From Cannabis sativa (taxonomy: Eukaryota; Streptophyta; Magnoliopsida; Rosales; Cannabaceae), in NCBI RefSeq assembly GCF_029168945.1, contig NC_083606.1, positions 15,402,041-15,466,040 on the forward strand: DNA of 64,000 nt, given 5' to 3'. Each line of letters starts with the position of its first letter. Positions within the stretch are counted from its first letter, which is position 1. The notes below the pieces were generated by a model, which ran no database searches, was not told the origin of the DNA, and worked only from the letters and a program-made list of their open reading frames with translations. Position numbers and translations under genes: made by a program. Positions 10,490 to 23,090 of this stretch are shown in pieces.

Positions 10490-11166
10490 CTTGCTGCCGA
10501 GTCCGGCCGCCTTTCTAAGAACTTAATCAACCATGGCTTTGTCTTGTCCGAATTTGGGGGCATGGACGAAATATTAAAGACCCTGCAGGATCTGACTGCT
10601 GAAAGGCGGACGTACCAAGAGGATGTCGAGCGACGGGAGGCCCTTGCCAAGGCCAAGTTCGAGGAAGAGTCCAGGCCGAGGGAAGCCCAAGCAGAGGCGA
10701 TGATCAGGGAGGAGGCCATTCGGAGGGACAAGCTGGAGGCCAAGCACCAGGAGGACTGAGGGCAGAGGGCGAGGCTATTGCCAAGGCCAGATGCGAGCTC
10801 CGAGAGGCTAGGGAAGCCTTAGATGAAATGGCCGCCAAGGTGAAGTCCCTAGAGGAAGTTCACCAGGCGGACTTGGAGTCTAGGGCCAACTTGGTCGTGG
10901 AGCTGAAGGAGCTCAAGGACTTCAAAGACCAAGCCTTGAAGAAGGCTAAGAGAGATGAGCTCCTTTCTCCCATCTCTTGCAGCCGGTGCATTAAGCGCTT
11001 CAACGATGGTGTTTACATGGCCTGGTCAACAAATGACTAGAATATCAAGCTTAACTTCTACCCTAAACCCGCGGAGATGATTGCTAAATTCCGGGAGAAG
11101 AAGAAGAAGCTTGACGCCATGCTGGAGGCGCGCATTGGTCCTCGCCTTCCTCCTCGAATTGACTAG
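10490..11166 (+). pseudogene. T1 antisense gene, last exon (coiled coil)
   Basis: It starts after the CTTTTCCAG acceptor in the correct phase. It encodes a long charged segment rich in E, K, R and A (RREALAKAKFEEESRPREAQ) typical of a coiled coil. TGA at 10757 marks a frameshift, after which the frame resumes (EALDEMAAKVKSLEEV). A TAG at 11038-11040 is followed by a conserved-looking tail ending at 11166. Confidence 0.6.
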
Positions 11167-11314
11167 GCCGTTATGAATTTGGCCCAGATTTTTCTTCTCT
11201 TTTTTTTTTTTTTTATTTACAGCCAATTCTCTTATATTTAAGACAATTTTTTATTTATATAGCTGTTTTTATTTAAGGGGAAACATTGGTTAAGGCCTGT
11301 CCCCGGGCCCTTTC

Positions 11315-11490
11315 TATATATTTTTGACCTGCCTTTAGGGCTAGGATTTTTTTATATATATGTATATATATGATCTTATTTGATGCACATATCTTTCTTT
11401 TGGACCTGCCCTTTGGGTCAGGATATTTAAACATATGCTTCTTTTTTGTGCATACTTTTTTTTTTGACCTGCCCTTTGGGTCAGGATGTT
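11315..11490 (+). repeat. Three dispersed GACCTGCCCTTTGGGTCAGGAT units
   Basis: Units near 11327, 11404 and 11467 each follow a T-rich run and carry inverted halves (GACC...GGGTC) able to form a short hairpin. They lie just past the antisense gene's stop, where its 3' end would meet pol transcripts coming from the other strand. Confidence 0.55.
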
Positions 11491-11730
11491 TTACTTGGCC
11501 TGTTTTTTGTCTGTCCGTGCGGTATACCTTAGTACCCCCCTGAGTGGCATAGAAACTTTGTTTTTAAGGCACTCAGTTTTATTTAACATATGGAGGCTGC
11601 ATACACTTAGACGGTACAAACTTTTTAAACAAAGCCTAAGTTACATTTTTGGACTATTGGTAATATTTTCTGAGGTGATCGGCGTTCCAGGCCCTTGGCG
11701 CAATGGTTCCGTCCATTCTTTTTAGCTTAA

Positions 11731-13060
11731 TCAGGGTGATACGTACATTTTGGGAACATGATAGTATAATTGAGTGGGAGCACTAACATAAATATGGAGT
11801 CTATAACTTCTATAGGAATTTAGAAGTGAAACGATGATATCCTTCGAGCTTGGCTAAACAGAGATAAATGGTGGAGATCTCATTTCACTTCGTTGAAATA
11901 TCATTTATCCGGAGCTAAGTGTGTTAATGATAAAATACATTGAAGGTGTAACGGTAATTTAGTGCCTATTCAATGTAGATCATCTATTAGAGGGTCATTG
12001 ATCATATTAGGATTATAACAATGGATAACTAATGACGTATCTATATCGTGGAACATATAGAGCGTTCTATATGACTGAGAGTGCAATTCCAAGTTCTAAG
12101 TGTGGATTCAATAAGGAATTAATAAGTTAGGGAATTTACTTGGTAAATTCGGTTCAACTTATTGGAAGCTCGATTTATATAGGCCCATGGTTCCCATACT
12201 AGTTGAGACCATACTGCTTGTAAGACTCAGTTAATTTATTTTGATTAATCAATTATAATTCTAAAGTTAGACTATGTCTAGTTTATGAATTTTCACTAAG
12301 GAAGGGTGAAATTGTAAAGAAAAGAGATTCTAGGTTTATTTATTAATTAAGACACTTTATATGTCTAATTAATAAATATATTAAATGACAATATTATTTG
12401 ATAATTAATTTTTAGTTATTAAATAATTAGAATTGGCATTTAAATGGTTGAATTTGAAAATTGGCGTGTTTGAGAAAATGAGATGCAGAAATGATAAAAC
12501 AACAAAATTGCGTAAGTGAGGCCCATTATCCAAAGCCCATGGCCGGCCACTCTTATAGGCTTTTATCATTTATTTTTTCATCATTTTAATGCCAAATAAT
12601 TCTAACTTAAACCTATGTGGTTACCTACAAATAGGTAGTGATGGCTTCACGAAAAGATGATGCATCTCATTCCTTCAGAGAAAATCTTCTAGCGGCCACC
12701 TTCTCTCTTCTTTTCTTCTTCAATTTCGAAATCCTTGAGTGATAGAGTAGTGCCCACACACATCAAGTGGTATCTCAATCATAGTGTGTAAGACTGTAGG
12801 AGATTCCAAACAACAAGAAGGAGAATCAGCATCAAAGGAAAGAGAGAAAGAGATCCAGGTTCAGATCTTGATTATGTTCTGCTACAGAAAGGAATCAAGG
12901 GCTAGAGATCTGAACGGAAGGAGTCATTATATTTCGCTGCACCCAATGTAAGGTTTCCTAAACTTTATATGTGTTTATTTCATTATTTTAGAATTCATAT
13001 TAGGATGTTAATGAAACATACATGATAGTAAATCTAGATCCTGGTAAAATATTTCCAACA
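11731..13060 (+). mobile_element. Copia-family LTR A1, 3' part
   Basis: This resumes with AGGGTGATACGTACATTTTG, aligning to LTR A2 from about 16449, and ends with the LTR terminus TTTCCAACA at 13060. About 200 bp present in A2 between the two halves are missing. The TATA box position reads CTACAAATAG instead of CTATAAATAG. No primer-binding site follows, so A1 is a solo or 3' LTR. No target duplication was found. Confidence 0.85.
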
Positions 13061-15935
13061 TAACGTCCATATCTTGCATTCTTGTTTCCACTATGAATAT
13101 GCTTGGACAGATGAGGAAGATTGTGTGAAAATTATTGGCCAAAATTGGAAGTTCAAAGATTTAGATCCCATTTGCAATGTCCAACTCAATGTTCTTGAAG
13201 TGGGAGGTAAACTGAATGGCTGGAATAAATAAGAGACACGCATTTCTATAAATAAAAAGCTCAAGAATTTTTCTATTTTGGATGCTAATCTTGACAATGT
13301 TAGCTGTGAGGAGCTTCGAAAAAATGAGAAAGAACTGGATGTTCTTTAAGAAAAAGAAGAGAAGTATTGGGCTTCTCGAGCTAAAAAAGACTAGCTCAAA
13401 TTAGGAGACAAGAATTCAGCTTATTTCCAGAAGTGTAGTTTGGGTAGACAGGCTAATAATAAAATTTTGAAGATTCAAAATAGGAATGACATTGAGGTCT
13501 CAAGTCAAGGTGAAATTGGAGCAGACTTTGAAGATTATTTTGCTACTCTTTTTACTTTGGTTTTCCACTCGGAGTATGCTTTTGCCATAGTCATTAATTC
13601 GGTTCCTAGAAAAATCTCTAAGGATTTTAATGCTCGTCTAATTTGGAATTTTGTGCCAAGGATATTAGAGAAGCACTGTTTCAACTGGACCCATCTAAAA
13701 GCCCAGGAGAGGATGGGTTCACAGCTGGTTTTTATCAAAAAAAATTGGAATACGGTGCGACTTGACATTATATCCGCAGCATTGACTTTTCTACATGGGG
13801 TTTCTAGCTTAAAAGGTATCAATAAAACTCTTATCTTCTTGATTCTGAAGATTTATTATCCTATTAGTGTCGTTGATTTTCGTCCTATTAGTCTTTGTAA
13901 TATCTTTTACAAGATTATTACTAAGACTGACAAACCGTATGTGTGGCGTCTTAGGACATATCATATCTGATGAGCAAAGTGCATTCCCTTCCTGGACGTC
14001 TTATCACTGACAATGCACTTATTGGGTTTTAATCATCAATGCGTTAAAGAAAAAGAAGAGAGGAGATGGTTTCTGTGCTCTTAAGTTGGACTGTCCAAAG
14101 CTCATGATCGAGTTGAGTGGTGTTTCTTGGAGAAAATTATGGGAAAACTTGATTTTCATACTTAGTGGATTAGAAAAATTCTTGATTGGATCTCTTCTGT
14201 GGAGTACTCTATGTTGCTGAATAGTGAGGTCCCTGGCTCTATTACTCCTCAACGGGGTCTTAGACAAGGTTACCATGCATATGTCTCCTTACTCTTTTCT
14301 TTTTTGCGCCGAGGGTCTTTCAAGCTTGGTGAAAATGGATTGTGATAATAAATTGTTGTATGGTCTCCCTTGTGCTCGTGGTGGTCTTGTTATCTCTCAT
14401 CTTTTGTTTGTTGATGATAGCTTGTTTTTCTTTAAGGCCTCAGATGTGTGTTGTGTAAGATTCAAGCAACTGTTACACTAGTATGTAGCTACCTCAGGAC
14501 AGTTGGTTGACTTTGAAAAGTCTGCAGTTTGTTTTAGCCCCAATATTTTGAGTTCTAAGACAAACAAATTTGTGGATGTTTTGGGTGTTAAAGGGGTCGA
14601 TTGCCACGAGAATTATTTGGGCCTTCCTTGTTCTGCGGGGCATAGCAAGAATGGTTTGTTTGATACCATTCGAGATAGAATCGAAAGAAGCTTAATAGGT
14701 GGAAATCAAAACTTTTTTCAAGGATCGGTCGTGAGATCCTCATCAAAGCAGTTATTCAGTCTATCCTTGCTTATACAATGAATCGTTTTAAGCTTTCAAA
14801 AGCTTTTGTCAAAAATATTCATCGTATGTGTGCTTGTTTTTGGTAGGGTGGCAATGATGTTATTAAAAAGATGCATTGGTGTACTTGGGAGAAGCTTTGC
14901 TTACATAAGGAAGATGGTGGTATGTGCTTCCAATATCTTCATATGTTTAAACAAGCCCTTTTGGCAAAACAAGCTTCTCGCATTGACAATTTTCTTAATT
15001 CTTTGGCTGGTTGTGTGCTAAAAGGGTTATATTTCAGAAAGAGGCTTTTTGTTGAAATCACTAAGTCCAAGCAGGGTTCTTCTGTCTAAAATAATTTTCT
15101 TTGCGGTAAGAAACTCTTTGATTTGGGGCGGTTTGGCGTGTAAGGAATGGCATAGATATCACTATATACTCTGATAGTTGGATCCCTTCGGTGCCATCAG
15201 GCCGTTTATCTGCACCTCATTTGCTTGATGATTTAGCTAAGGACTCTTTGCATTGTGATGATTCGAGAGAGTGGAATATAGAACTAGTTCAGACCAGTTT
15301 TTTAGCTGCTGAAGTTGATGCTATTCTCTTTATCCTGTGGTCAACAAACGATGTTTCAAACAAATGTATTTAGAATTTTGAGAATTCATGTTGGTTTTCT
15401 ATTAAGAGTGGATACTTGCTTGCTCTTTGTAACTTAGCTTTGCCTCGTTCTTCACCAGCTACTAGTTTGTCAAGATGGTGGAAAAGGATTTGGTCTCTTA
15501 ACCTCCCCCTTAAAGTAAGACTTTTTGTATGGCAAGCTTCCCATAATTGGATTCCTACGAAAGCTAATTTGGCTCGTCATGGTCTTTTATGTGACAAATT
15601 ATGTTCTTTGTGTGGGGTGAAAGATGAAGCTACTCATCATGCCCTTTGGGGTTGTAATTCTTTGGCACAATGCACGAAAATCTGTGAGTTTATGTTGGGA
15701 GATTTGCGGACACGTTGTGTGGATTTTATTGACTTTATTCATAGATTTATCAATCCCCTTGAAAAAGAGATGATTGAATTGGTTATGGTTATTCTTTGGA
15801 GAGTTTAGTTTTGTCTTAACAAGAAAGTCCATAACAATGTTAACTTGACTCTTGAGCTTATTGTTAACTAGGCTCGTGTCAACCTTGGGACTTTTCACAA
15901 CAAACAGCAGGTGTGAAAAGTGTATAGTAGATATG
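13061..15935 (+). pseudogene. LINE-A: decayed L1-type LINE ORF2 (RT region)
   Basis: Plus-strand fragments of an L1-like ORF2 appear in order. First the endonuclease-RT linker (YWASRAKK, then LGDKNSAYFQK). Then RT fingers with SPGEDGF (frameshifted) and FRPISLCNIFYKI (near 13880). Then GLRQG-like sequence near 14255, the catalytic box FVDDSLFF (about 14408), YLGLP (about 14620) and a zf-RVT region (open frame 15416-15808, CSLCG...H). Many stops and frameshifts occur. It is cut on the left by LTR A1 and on the right by the Copia element at 15936. No poly(A) end is visible. Confidence 0.8.
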
Positions 15936-17761
15936 TGTTGGGTTTTGTGCCCTAAATAAAACCCATTTCAACATAATCAGATTTACTTATTAATAAAGAT
16001 CAGAAATAACATTTTATGTTACATGGTTCACATGATTTATTTCATGATTATATGTATATAATGTATGAATTCTTTTTAAGTCCAGAACATATGCATTTGT
16101 TAAAGATTATAGTGTTGTCAGCACAGTGGAATATAATCTTAATTATATGTTCAAAAGTTTATTCCCTGATTCGTCAGAACACTGGATTTAGACTGACCTG
16201 GTATAATCAGCGATAGGTATTCTTACACCTTGGAAAAGTGTTATGTCCTTTCCAGGACATTGGCAAAGTTTACCAGTATCGAATGTATGGAGTATACATC
16301 GGAAGGGACCGATATTGAGCTTTGATTAGATATATTAAAACTTACCGTAATATCTATTCAATTCAATATCACCTGTTGATCCTAGATCAAATGACCTTAA
16401 TCTTGATACATGTTCTTTGATTTGTTAGTTAAGCCTACTTTTGGGTTAGGGTGATACGTACATTTTGGGAACATGATAGTATAATTGAGTGGGAGCTCTA
16501 CCATAAATATGGAATCTATAACTTCTATAGGAATTTAGAAGTGAAACGATGATATCCTTTGAGCTAGGCTAAACAGAGATAAATGGTGGAGATCTCATTT
16601 CACTTTGCTGAAATATCATTTATACGGAGCTAAGTGTTTTAAGGATAAAATACATTGAAGGTGTAACGGTAACTTAGGGCCTTTTCAATATAGATCATCT
16701 ATTAGAGGGTCATTGATCACATTAGGGTTATAACAATGGATAACTAATGACGTGTCTATATCATGGAACATATAGAGCGTTCTATATGACTGAGAGTTCA
16801 ATTCCAAGTTCTAAGTGTGGATTCAATAAGGAATTAATAAGTTAGGGAATTTACTTGGTAAATTTGGTTTAACTTATTGGAAGCTCGGTTATATAGACCC
16901 ATGGTCCCCATACTAGTTGAGACCATACTGCTTGTAAGACTCAGTTAATTGATTTTAATTAATCAATTATAATTCTAAAAGTTAGACTATGTCTACTTTG
17001 TGAATTTTCACTAAGCAAGGGTAAAACAGTAAATAGAGAGTTTAAAGGGTATATTTATTAATTGGGAAACTTTGATTAGTTTTTATTAATAAATAAAATA
17101 GATGACAATATATTATTTAATAATTACTTATAGTTATTAAATAATTAGATTTGACATTTATGTAGTTGAAAGAGAGAATTGGCAATCTTTGAAAAAATGG
17201 GAAACTAGAAATGATGAAATAGGAAAGTTAGAAAAGTGGAAGACTTGTTTCCTCAATGTATGGCCGGCCACCTTTGCTTCTATTTCTCATTTTATTTTTC
17301 ATTTTTAAATGCCAAATAATTCAACTTTAACCATATGTGGTATTCTATAAATAGAAGGTAAAGGCTTCAGGTTTGACACACAATTTACTGATTATTTTCT
17401 CAAACACTCTGAAGCCGCCACTCTCTTTCTTTTTCTTCTCTGTATTTTCCAAATTCCTTGAGTGAATGAGTAGTGCCCACACAAATCAAGTGGTATCTCA
17501 ATCATAGTATGTAAGACTGTGGAAAATCAGCATCAAAGAAGGAGAGTAGAAGATCCTAATTCAGATGTTGATTATGCTCTGCTACAGAAAGGAATCAAGG
17601 GCTAGAGATTTGAATGGAAGGAGTCATAATATTCCGCTGCACCCAATGTAAGGTTTTCTTAAACTCTTATGTGTTTATTTTCATTGTTTTAGAATTCATA
17701 TTACGATGTTAATAAAACATACTTGGTAGTAAATCTAGATCCTGGTAATATATTTCCAACA
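15936..17761 (+). repeat. 5' LTR of Copia element A2
   Basis: The 1826-bp LTR starts TGTTGGGTTTTGTGCCC and ends ATATTTCCAACA. A TATA box CTATAAATAG is at 17345-17354. A GGCCGGCC palindrome lies upstream of it (about 17262). The primer site follows directly. Confidence 0.9.
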
Positions 17762-17763
17762 AC

Positions 17764-17780
17764 TGGTATCAGAGCCATGG
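17764..17780 (+). other. Primer-binding site (tRNA-iMet) of A2
   Basis: TGGTATCAGAGCCATGG lies two bases after the LTR end. TGGTATCAGAGC is the standard plant site complementary to the 3' end of initiator methionine tRNA. Confidence 0.9.
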
Positions 17781-20700
17781 TAATGATTTACTTTCATGTA
17801 ATATGAATTAAAACGATGTTTTATATGTTTTGTGTTGATTTGGATGGTTTCATGTTGGTTTATGTGTTAGTTGATGAATGTATATGTTGTACAGTACCTT
17901 TTTCCATGAAATATGTTTTTTCTATTTTTAAAAATATTTTATTTGGATTTCTTGTGAAAAATTAATCAATTTTCGTTTTTACGGAACTCGATTCCGATAA
18001 AAATTGAGAAAGTTATGTTTTTTTGGAAAAATCAGATTTCGGGTATGCATGGGTGCTCAATCGCACGCATCAGGTGCTTCGGACAAGCTCCTCATCCGCG
18101 TGCCTGAGCTGTGCATCCAGCCCGTGTGCACCCTGCACCTCCGCCCAGATGCACCCTACAGCTGACCGAGTTTTCTCGGTCAGGGATCCTGCAGGCGCCG
18201 AAGATCCTCGGCGTGAACACCTCCTTCGCGCGCGTACTAGGCTGCGTGCAGCCTTCCTGGGCTGCATGTGTAGCCTGTCCTGGGAAGCCACTTTCCCAAT
18301 CCGAATTTTGTGGGATTTTTCCGCAAAATTCAATTTTTTCATGGGATTGTTTTCAAAAATTCATTTTTCCAATTTTAAATATTTCTAAATTGAAATATTT
18401 CCAATTTTAAAATATTTTCAATTTGGAATTTTTCCAATTTTAAATATTTTCATTTTGGAATATTTGCAATTTTATATATTTCCTATTATGGTCAGATTTA
18501 ATAATTTGTTAACTTCTTTAATATTTATTTATTATTTAATTATAAGATTAGATATTTTGATATTTAACATATTTTAAATTAAAAGATAACTTTATCTTTT
18601 TTATTTAAAATATTATATTAAAATTATCTTATATGACAAATTAAATAATTAATAAATTTGAAATTAACATAGATATTTTTATAGATATACTTACCATAAT
18701 ATTTTCAAATTCAAAATTAGTTATTTTGTAAAATATTTAATTATTTATAAATTATAAGTTTAAAAATGATATTATTCTATATATATATATATAATTTTTT
18801 TCCTTATTGGAAATTTATAAATCATATCTTAAATATTTAAATAACTTAGATATTTTTGTAGAAATTTGAATATTGCTTAATTTGAGATATTTTGACATAT
18901 AATTATGGTAATTATTATTCATTTATTATTTTATTCCTAAAATAATAATTATCTAACCAAATCTATTTTAAAATTAGTTTATTTTATTAAATTGTAAGAT
19001 TTGAAAGTGATATTGAAGATTCCTTCTTTCAAATCATTAATCTTATTAGATATTTAATTTAATTTGATTCAAATAAACCTAGATATTTTAAAATTAGTTT
19101 CCTTTTTTTTTTTTTTAAGATTTTAAGGTTTGTTTTAACAACCCTAAATTTTCAAAATTTAGTTGGTTAGTTTAAGAATAATAATTTAATTATATTAATA
19201 TCTTATTTCACATTTGTTACATGGACAATGTTTGTTTAATTTTATATTGCTTATTCAAAACTTTTTTTAACAAACCTATTATCTATTTGATCTAAATTGC
19301 TATGATTAACTTGTTGACAGATCCAATGATCTGATTTTAATCATAGTCCAATTGTCAATAGATCTTATAATAATTTGTAACAGGTAATTTTTGTACTTCT
19401 TTCATCTGTGTAAACCTAGTAACATGATAGGGCCCATCCAAATCATTTGACCTGTGTGAGCCTATATGTTTTCCATTGGGCTTAGATGCATATAGGAAGC
19501 CCATTTAAGTTTTACTAAGTAAATTGACTAAGTTGCTAAAATAAAATTTGACATAAGTAATTTTATTTAGGCCCAATTAGATTTGAGCTTATTCAATGAA
19601 TAACAATTGTTTATTTAAAGGTTAAATTCCTCTCTTTTGGGCCTTGTGTGAGAGTTGGGGGCCAATAGAAGTGGGTACGACATACTGAACCCAGCTCCCC
19701 CTCACATGAACTACCCCAATTGTGAAGGCTCATTTGCCTTATTTAAATAATTGTATTAGGTTAATTATATTAGTCTAACCTAATTAAAATTGAATTAGCA
19801 ACATAATTAACTTTTAAAATATATGAAATTTATTTTTTATTTTAATATTTTAAAGTTAATTTTAGAAAAACACTTAATTAATGATATATATTCTAGATAG
19901 TTATTTCTATACTAGTTATTATTTCTAATATTAAATAGGAAAATATCATTGATTGTGAAATTAATTATTTAATAATTAATTTTGGTACAATCTAAGTTTA
20001 GAATATTTTCCTAGTATTAAACTAGAATTAATAATTAAGTTTCCTCGATACTTAATTATTTATTTCTTGAATTTAATACATTTAATTAAATTGAAAATTT
20101 CAATATCTAAGTTGATTTTCATCATGATACTTAAATATTGTTATTTTTATGTTATTTAATTAAAGTTGAAATCTATTTTAAGTTTGGAATCTTATTTCAG
20201 AATAACTTAAATCTGAATAATTTTCAAAATATATTTTATTTTATTTTATTAATCTTTTTCCCAAAATTTCAAAATTGCATTTCTTTAATGCAGAAATTTC
20301 GAATTTTATTTGAAAAATAGATTAAAGTTGAAAATTATTTATTTTAATTTTTGACCAACTTAAATAAATGATTTTTTCATTTAATGATTAATTAAAATAA
20401 ATGAACTAAAATATATTATAATTAAAAATTGAATTAATTAGTCAATGAAAGTCTAGATAGTTATTATCTGTTTCGCTTGAATTATTTTTCTAGTGCATTT
20501 AATTAAATAGAAAATTAATATTTAAGTTGATTTTTAATCATGATACTTAAATATTTGAAATTTTTCTTAGATATTTAATTAAATAGGAAAATTATATTTT
20601 TTTGTTGAAAATTAATTTTTATTAATTTTGGGCCAACATAAAATTAGAGTAATTTTCCAGGATTTATTTTTATTTTATTTTTAAAGCATTTTCGAAAGTA

Positions 20701-21900
20701 GTATTCTTATACACTTCATTTTTCGAAATGCAATATATATTTATAGAAAATTAAATTTGAGTTGTAAATTAATTTTGAAACAACTTAAATTGAATAATTT
20801 TCTAAATATTTATGGAAATTATTACTAAGATGGAAATAATGCATATTATTTTCATATCCATCTAAGTATAATTTATAAATATTACATTAAAATTTATATT
20901 TAGAATTTTTCATTCTAAATTGGAAATTTTAATTAAATAAATATTTATATATTTAAAATAAATAAATTAAAATAAATATCAGAAGAAAATACAACTTTCA
21001 TTAAATAATGAGCTTTATTATTAGGATATTCGATCTCCATTGTTGGTTTTACATAGCTATTGTTTTAGTGAGTAATCCTCCCTAATGGAGGAACGTTCAT
21101 TAGCAAGTTAGCACCGTTTAATCTCGAAAGATAAATAATCTTGTAAGTTTTTTATATAGTATTGATCACCCTAATGCTGGCGACTGTATAAGAATTGCAA
21201 GAATATGAAACAATGGTAGAAGCTCATAAGATAGAATAGCCTTGACTCTCGCCTAAACGGGACAATGCGGATTCCAATCTTGATCGAATAAAAGGTTGCT
21301 AGAATGTTTATCATTTTAGATGAGCTGACATCTCTATTCAATGGATGGTAGCTTTGACTCTCGCATAAACGGGACACTGATATCAGTTTGTTGAAGACCT
21401 TGGAAATTATTTAGGATTGTATGTTTTAGTATTTTCACTTGTCATTCCTACTTGCTATATGCTTAATAATTTCTTAATTGCGTATGAATTTATATTGAAC
21501 CATGTTATTTTCTGTTATTAAATTGTAGTTTAATTTCGAATCTTCATTGTTGGTCTAACTTGGTTTGTTTTTCTAATGAGATAAATCCCTAATGGATTTT
21601 CACCATTAGACTACTTAATAGTGTTAGATCTCGAAAGATAAATATTGTATATCCAACATCTAGCTGTTCATCAATTGATGACACCTTAGACTAGTATTTT
21701 ACAATATGAAACAAGAAGATTGTATAAATAAGATTACTTTGACTCTCGCTAATCGGAGCATCTTTGGATTCTTATTTAAAACGAAATTATCCTAATTCCT
21801 CTTAGCTTATTCGTTTCGAATCAGCTTAATAACATATCATTAGATGAATGGTCTATAAATCATTTTATGTCATTCTATATTAAATGACGCATATGATTAT
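17781..21900 (+). other. Noncoding AT-rich leader of A2
   Basis: About 4 kb without a credible gene, mostly A/T. Landmarks are a GC-rich hairpin block (18040-18300), a TA microsatellite (about 18777-18793), a C/T-rich patch around 19640-19720 that recurs in B (about 31550-31640) and C (about 42110-42190), and repeated GACTCTCGCCTAAACGGGAC boxes (21244, 21356, variant 21741). The 121-codon ORF at 18023 lies in the GC-rich block and shows no known domain. Confidence 0.7.
18040..18300 (+). repeat. GC-rich hairpin block in the A2 leader
   Basis: A GC-rich island in AT-rich DNA about 270 bp after the primer site. It contains a perfect 9-bp stem with TTTT loop (18162-18183), a 6-bp stem (18196-18213) and a GCAGCC/GGCTGC stem near 18250-18268. 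The flanks (AGTTATGTTTTTTTG) are shared with elements B and C, but the block itself is not. Confidence 0.65.
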
Positions 21901-23090
21901 ATTCCTCGAATTCTATCCCAAAATCATATAAATTCTCAATCTTAGAAATCTCCTACTTGTATAGGCAAATCACAGAGTTAGATTAGTAGTTGTGGTCCAA
22001 GAAAGAATTACTAATTATACAGTTACACTTTCACAAGTGTTTAATAACCATTTTCTTTCAATGGATTGAAACTGTATGAGTTTAGTATTCTGTGACAAGA
22101 ATCCACTTGCACTATTCTAAGAACTCTTTGATGTAACTAAACTTAAGTCATCAAAAGATACAACCACATATTTTATAAATCTATGGCATTTGTATCTTGT
22201 TCATAGTGGTTTTGACAAGATCATTCTCTGCAAAGAGTTAATATGCCTATATCCACTGAAATTAAGTTCATATCATTCGCAGATGGATGTACATTCAGGG
22301 GTGGATATGAGTTTTCGTTGTATTCTTAAAACTACCACTCTAGATTTTACCTTATGCAAAAGAAATTTGAAATGTTTGAAAAAGTTCATGAATTTCTAGC
22401 AATGGTAAGTGGTTCAAGATCTTGCGAACTGATAGGGGTGGAGAAAAAGTTAGTAGATATGCAGTCCAAACTTACCTCCCCAGAAATTCAATTTGCATAT
22501 TGATAATTAGTTACTAGTCGTTGCCTAAATCCTTCTATGGTAATATAATTTCAGAATGATGCAATGGTTGTATACTTAATGTAAATCATTACTAGATTCA
22601 TGGATGACCTAATCGAAATCTTAAGAAAAGCTAGAACTGCTAACCCTGGTTTGCATGTTTGTTAGCTATTCTAAGTGATTAGGGGTGGATCATCCCATAG
22701 TCATTAGATAAGAAAGTGTTTGTTTAAACAAATACTACTTTCTAAGAAAATGACTAAGTCTGAAAATAAAGTAGCAAATAAAGGAGATATTTTTTCTTGA
22801 TTCCATAAGTGTTCTATCATCTTTTTCGTTACAAGATGATCCCACTGTCTCTGTTGTCTTAACACAACCGAAGAGGTTAATATCGTTTAGTTTTCTTAGA
22901 CATAATTCACGGTACCTTGTCGTAGTGGGTGAGTTTCAAGGAACTTTACCTTCATATGACTTGGAAGACACTAGTGATTAAAATCCATTGTGAGTTTAAA
23001 CAAGTAATGGATTGTCAAGATAAGAAACTAAGAAGAAAAGCCAAGAGAACTACGACTCTAGACCAGTTAATCCAAATCACCACTATATTT
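21900..23090 (+). pseudogene. Degenerate Copia polyprotein remnant in A2
   Basis: Only short matches to the family's coding sequence survive. Near 22420-22445, CTTGCGAACTGATAGGGGTG corresponds to the integrase LRTDRGGEY segment readable in element C. Near 22850-23088 the sequence matches the integrase-RT linker of B (27600-27860). The frame is destroyed throughout. Confidence 0.6.

Larger units (their letters stand above)
8139..11166 (+). pseudogene. Antisense ORF gene of T1 (Transgypsy-like, coiled-coil C terminus)
   Basis: This is a spliced gene on the strand opposite to the element. Coding exons are 8147-9599, 9678 (or 9681)-10414 and 10490-11166, and the splice phases agree at both junctions. 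The N-terminal half resembles the PF04195 'putative gypsy type transposon' domain (motif LFIFYSARGWGSPSPGE). The C-terminal half is Glu/Lys/Arg-rich and should form coiled coils. Damage: TAG at 9971-9973, a frameshift near 10755 and TAG at 11038-11040. Tat-lineage elements are known to carry such antisense ORFs downstream of pol. Their function is unknown. Confidence 0.7.
6400..11730 (-). mobile_element. Truncated Tat-lineage Gypsy element T1 (3' LTR plus antisense gene)
   Basis: T1 is a minus-strand element inside LTR A1. Only its 3' portion remains: 3' LTR (6400-7148), polypurine tract (7149-7163) and the antisense gene on the plus strand (about 7500-11166). gag, pol, PBS and 5' LTR are absent. 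At its right end the host LTR resumes with about 200 bp missing, which suggests one deletion removed the rest of T1 and some flanking LTR. Assignment to Tat rests on antisense-gene homology to element D, whose pol is readable. Confidence 0.75.
15936..23090 (+). mobile_element. Copia element A2, 3'-truncated
   Basis: It comprises a 5' LTR (15936-17761), a primer-binding site (17764-17780), an AT-rich leader of more than 3 kb and a degenerate coding remnant (about 21900-23090). Sequence order matches element B read in reverse. Homology to B stops near 23090 and no 3' LTR follows on the plus strand, so the element is truncated. It is inserted in LINE-A. Confidence 0.85.

Noticed and set aside
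6061..17761. LTRs A1 and A2 as the two LTRs of one element with 13061-15935 as the internal region
   Set aside because: A2 is followed by a primer site, so it is a 5' LTR, while A1 precedes it. The sequence between is a LINE and lacks any Copia domain or polypurine tract.
18023..18388. 121-codon ORF in the A2 leader as a protein gene
   Set aside because: It lies in the hairpin-rich GC block, which is replaced by unrelated sequence in B and C, and shows no domain.
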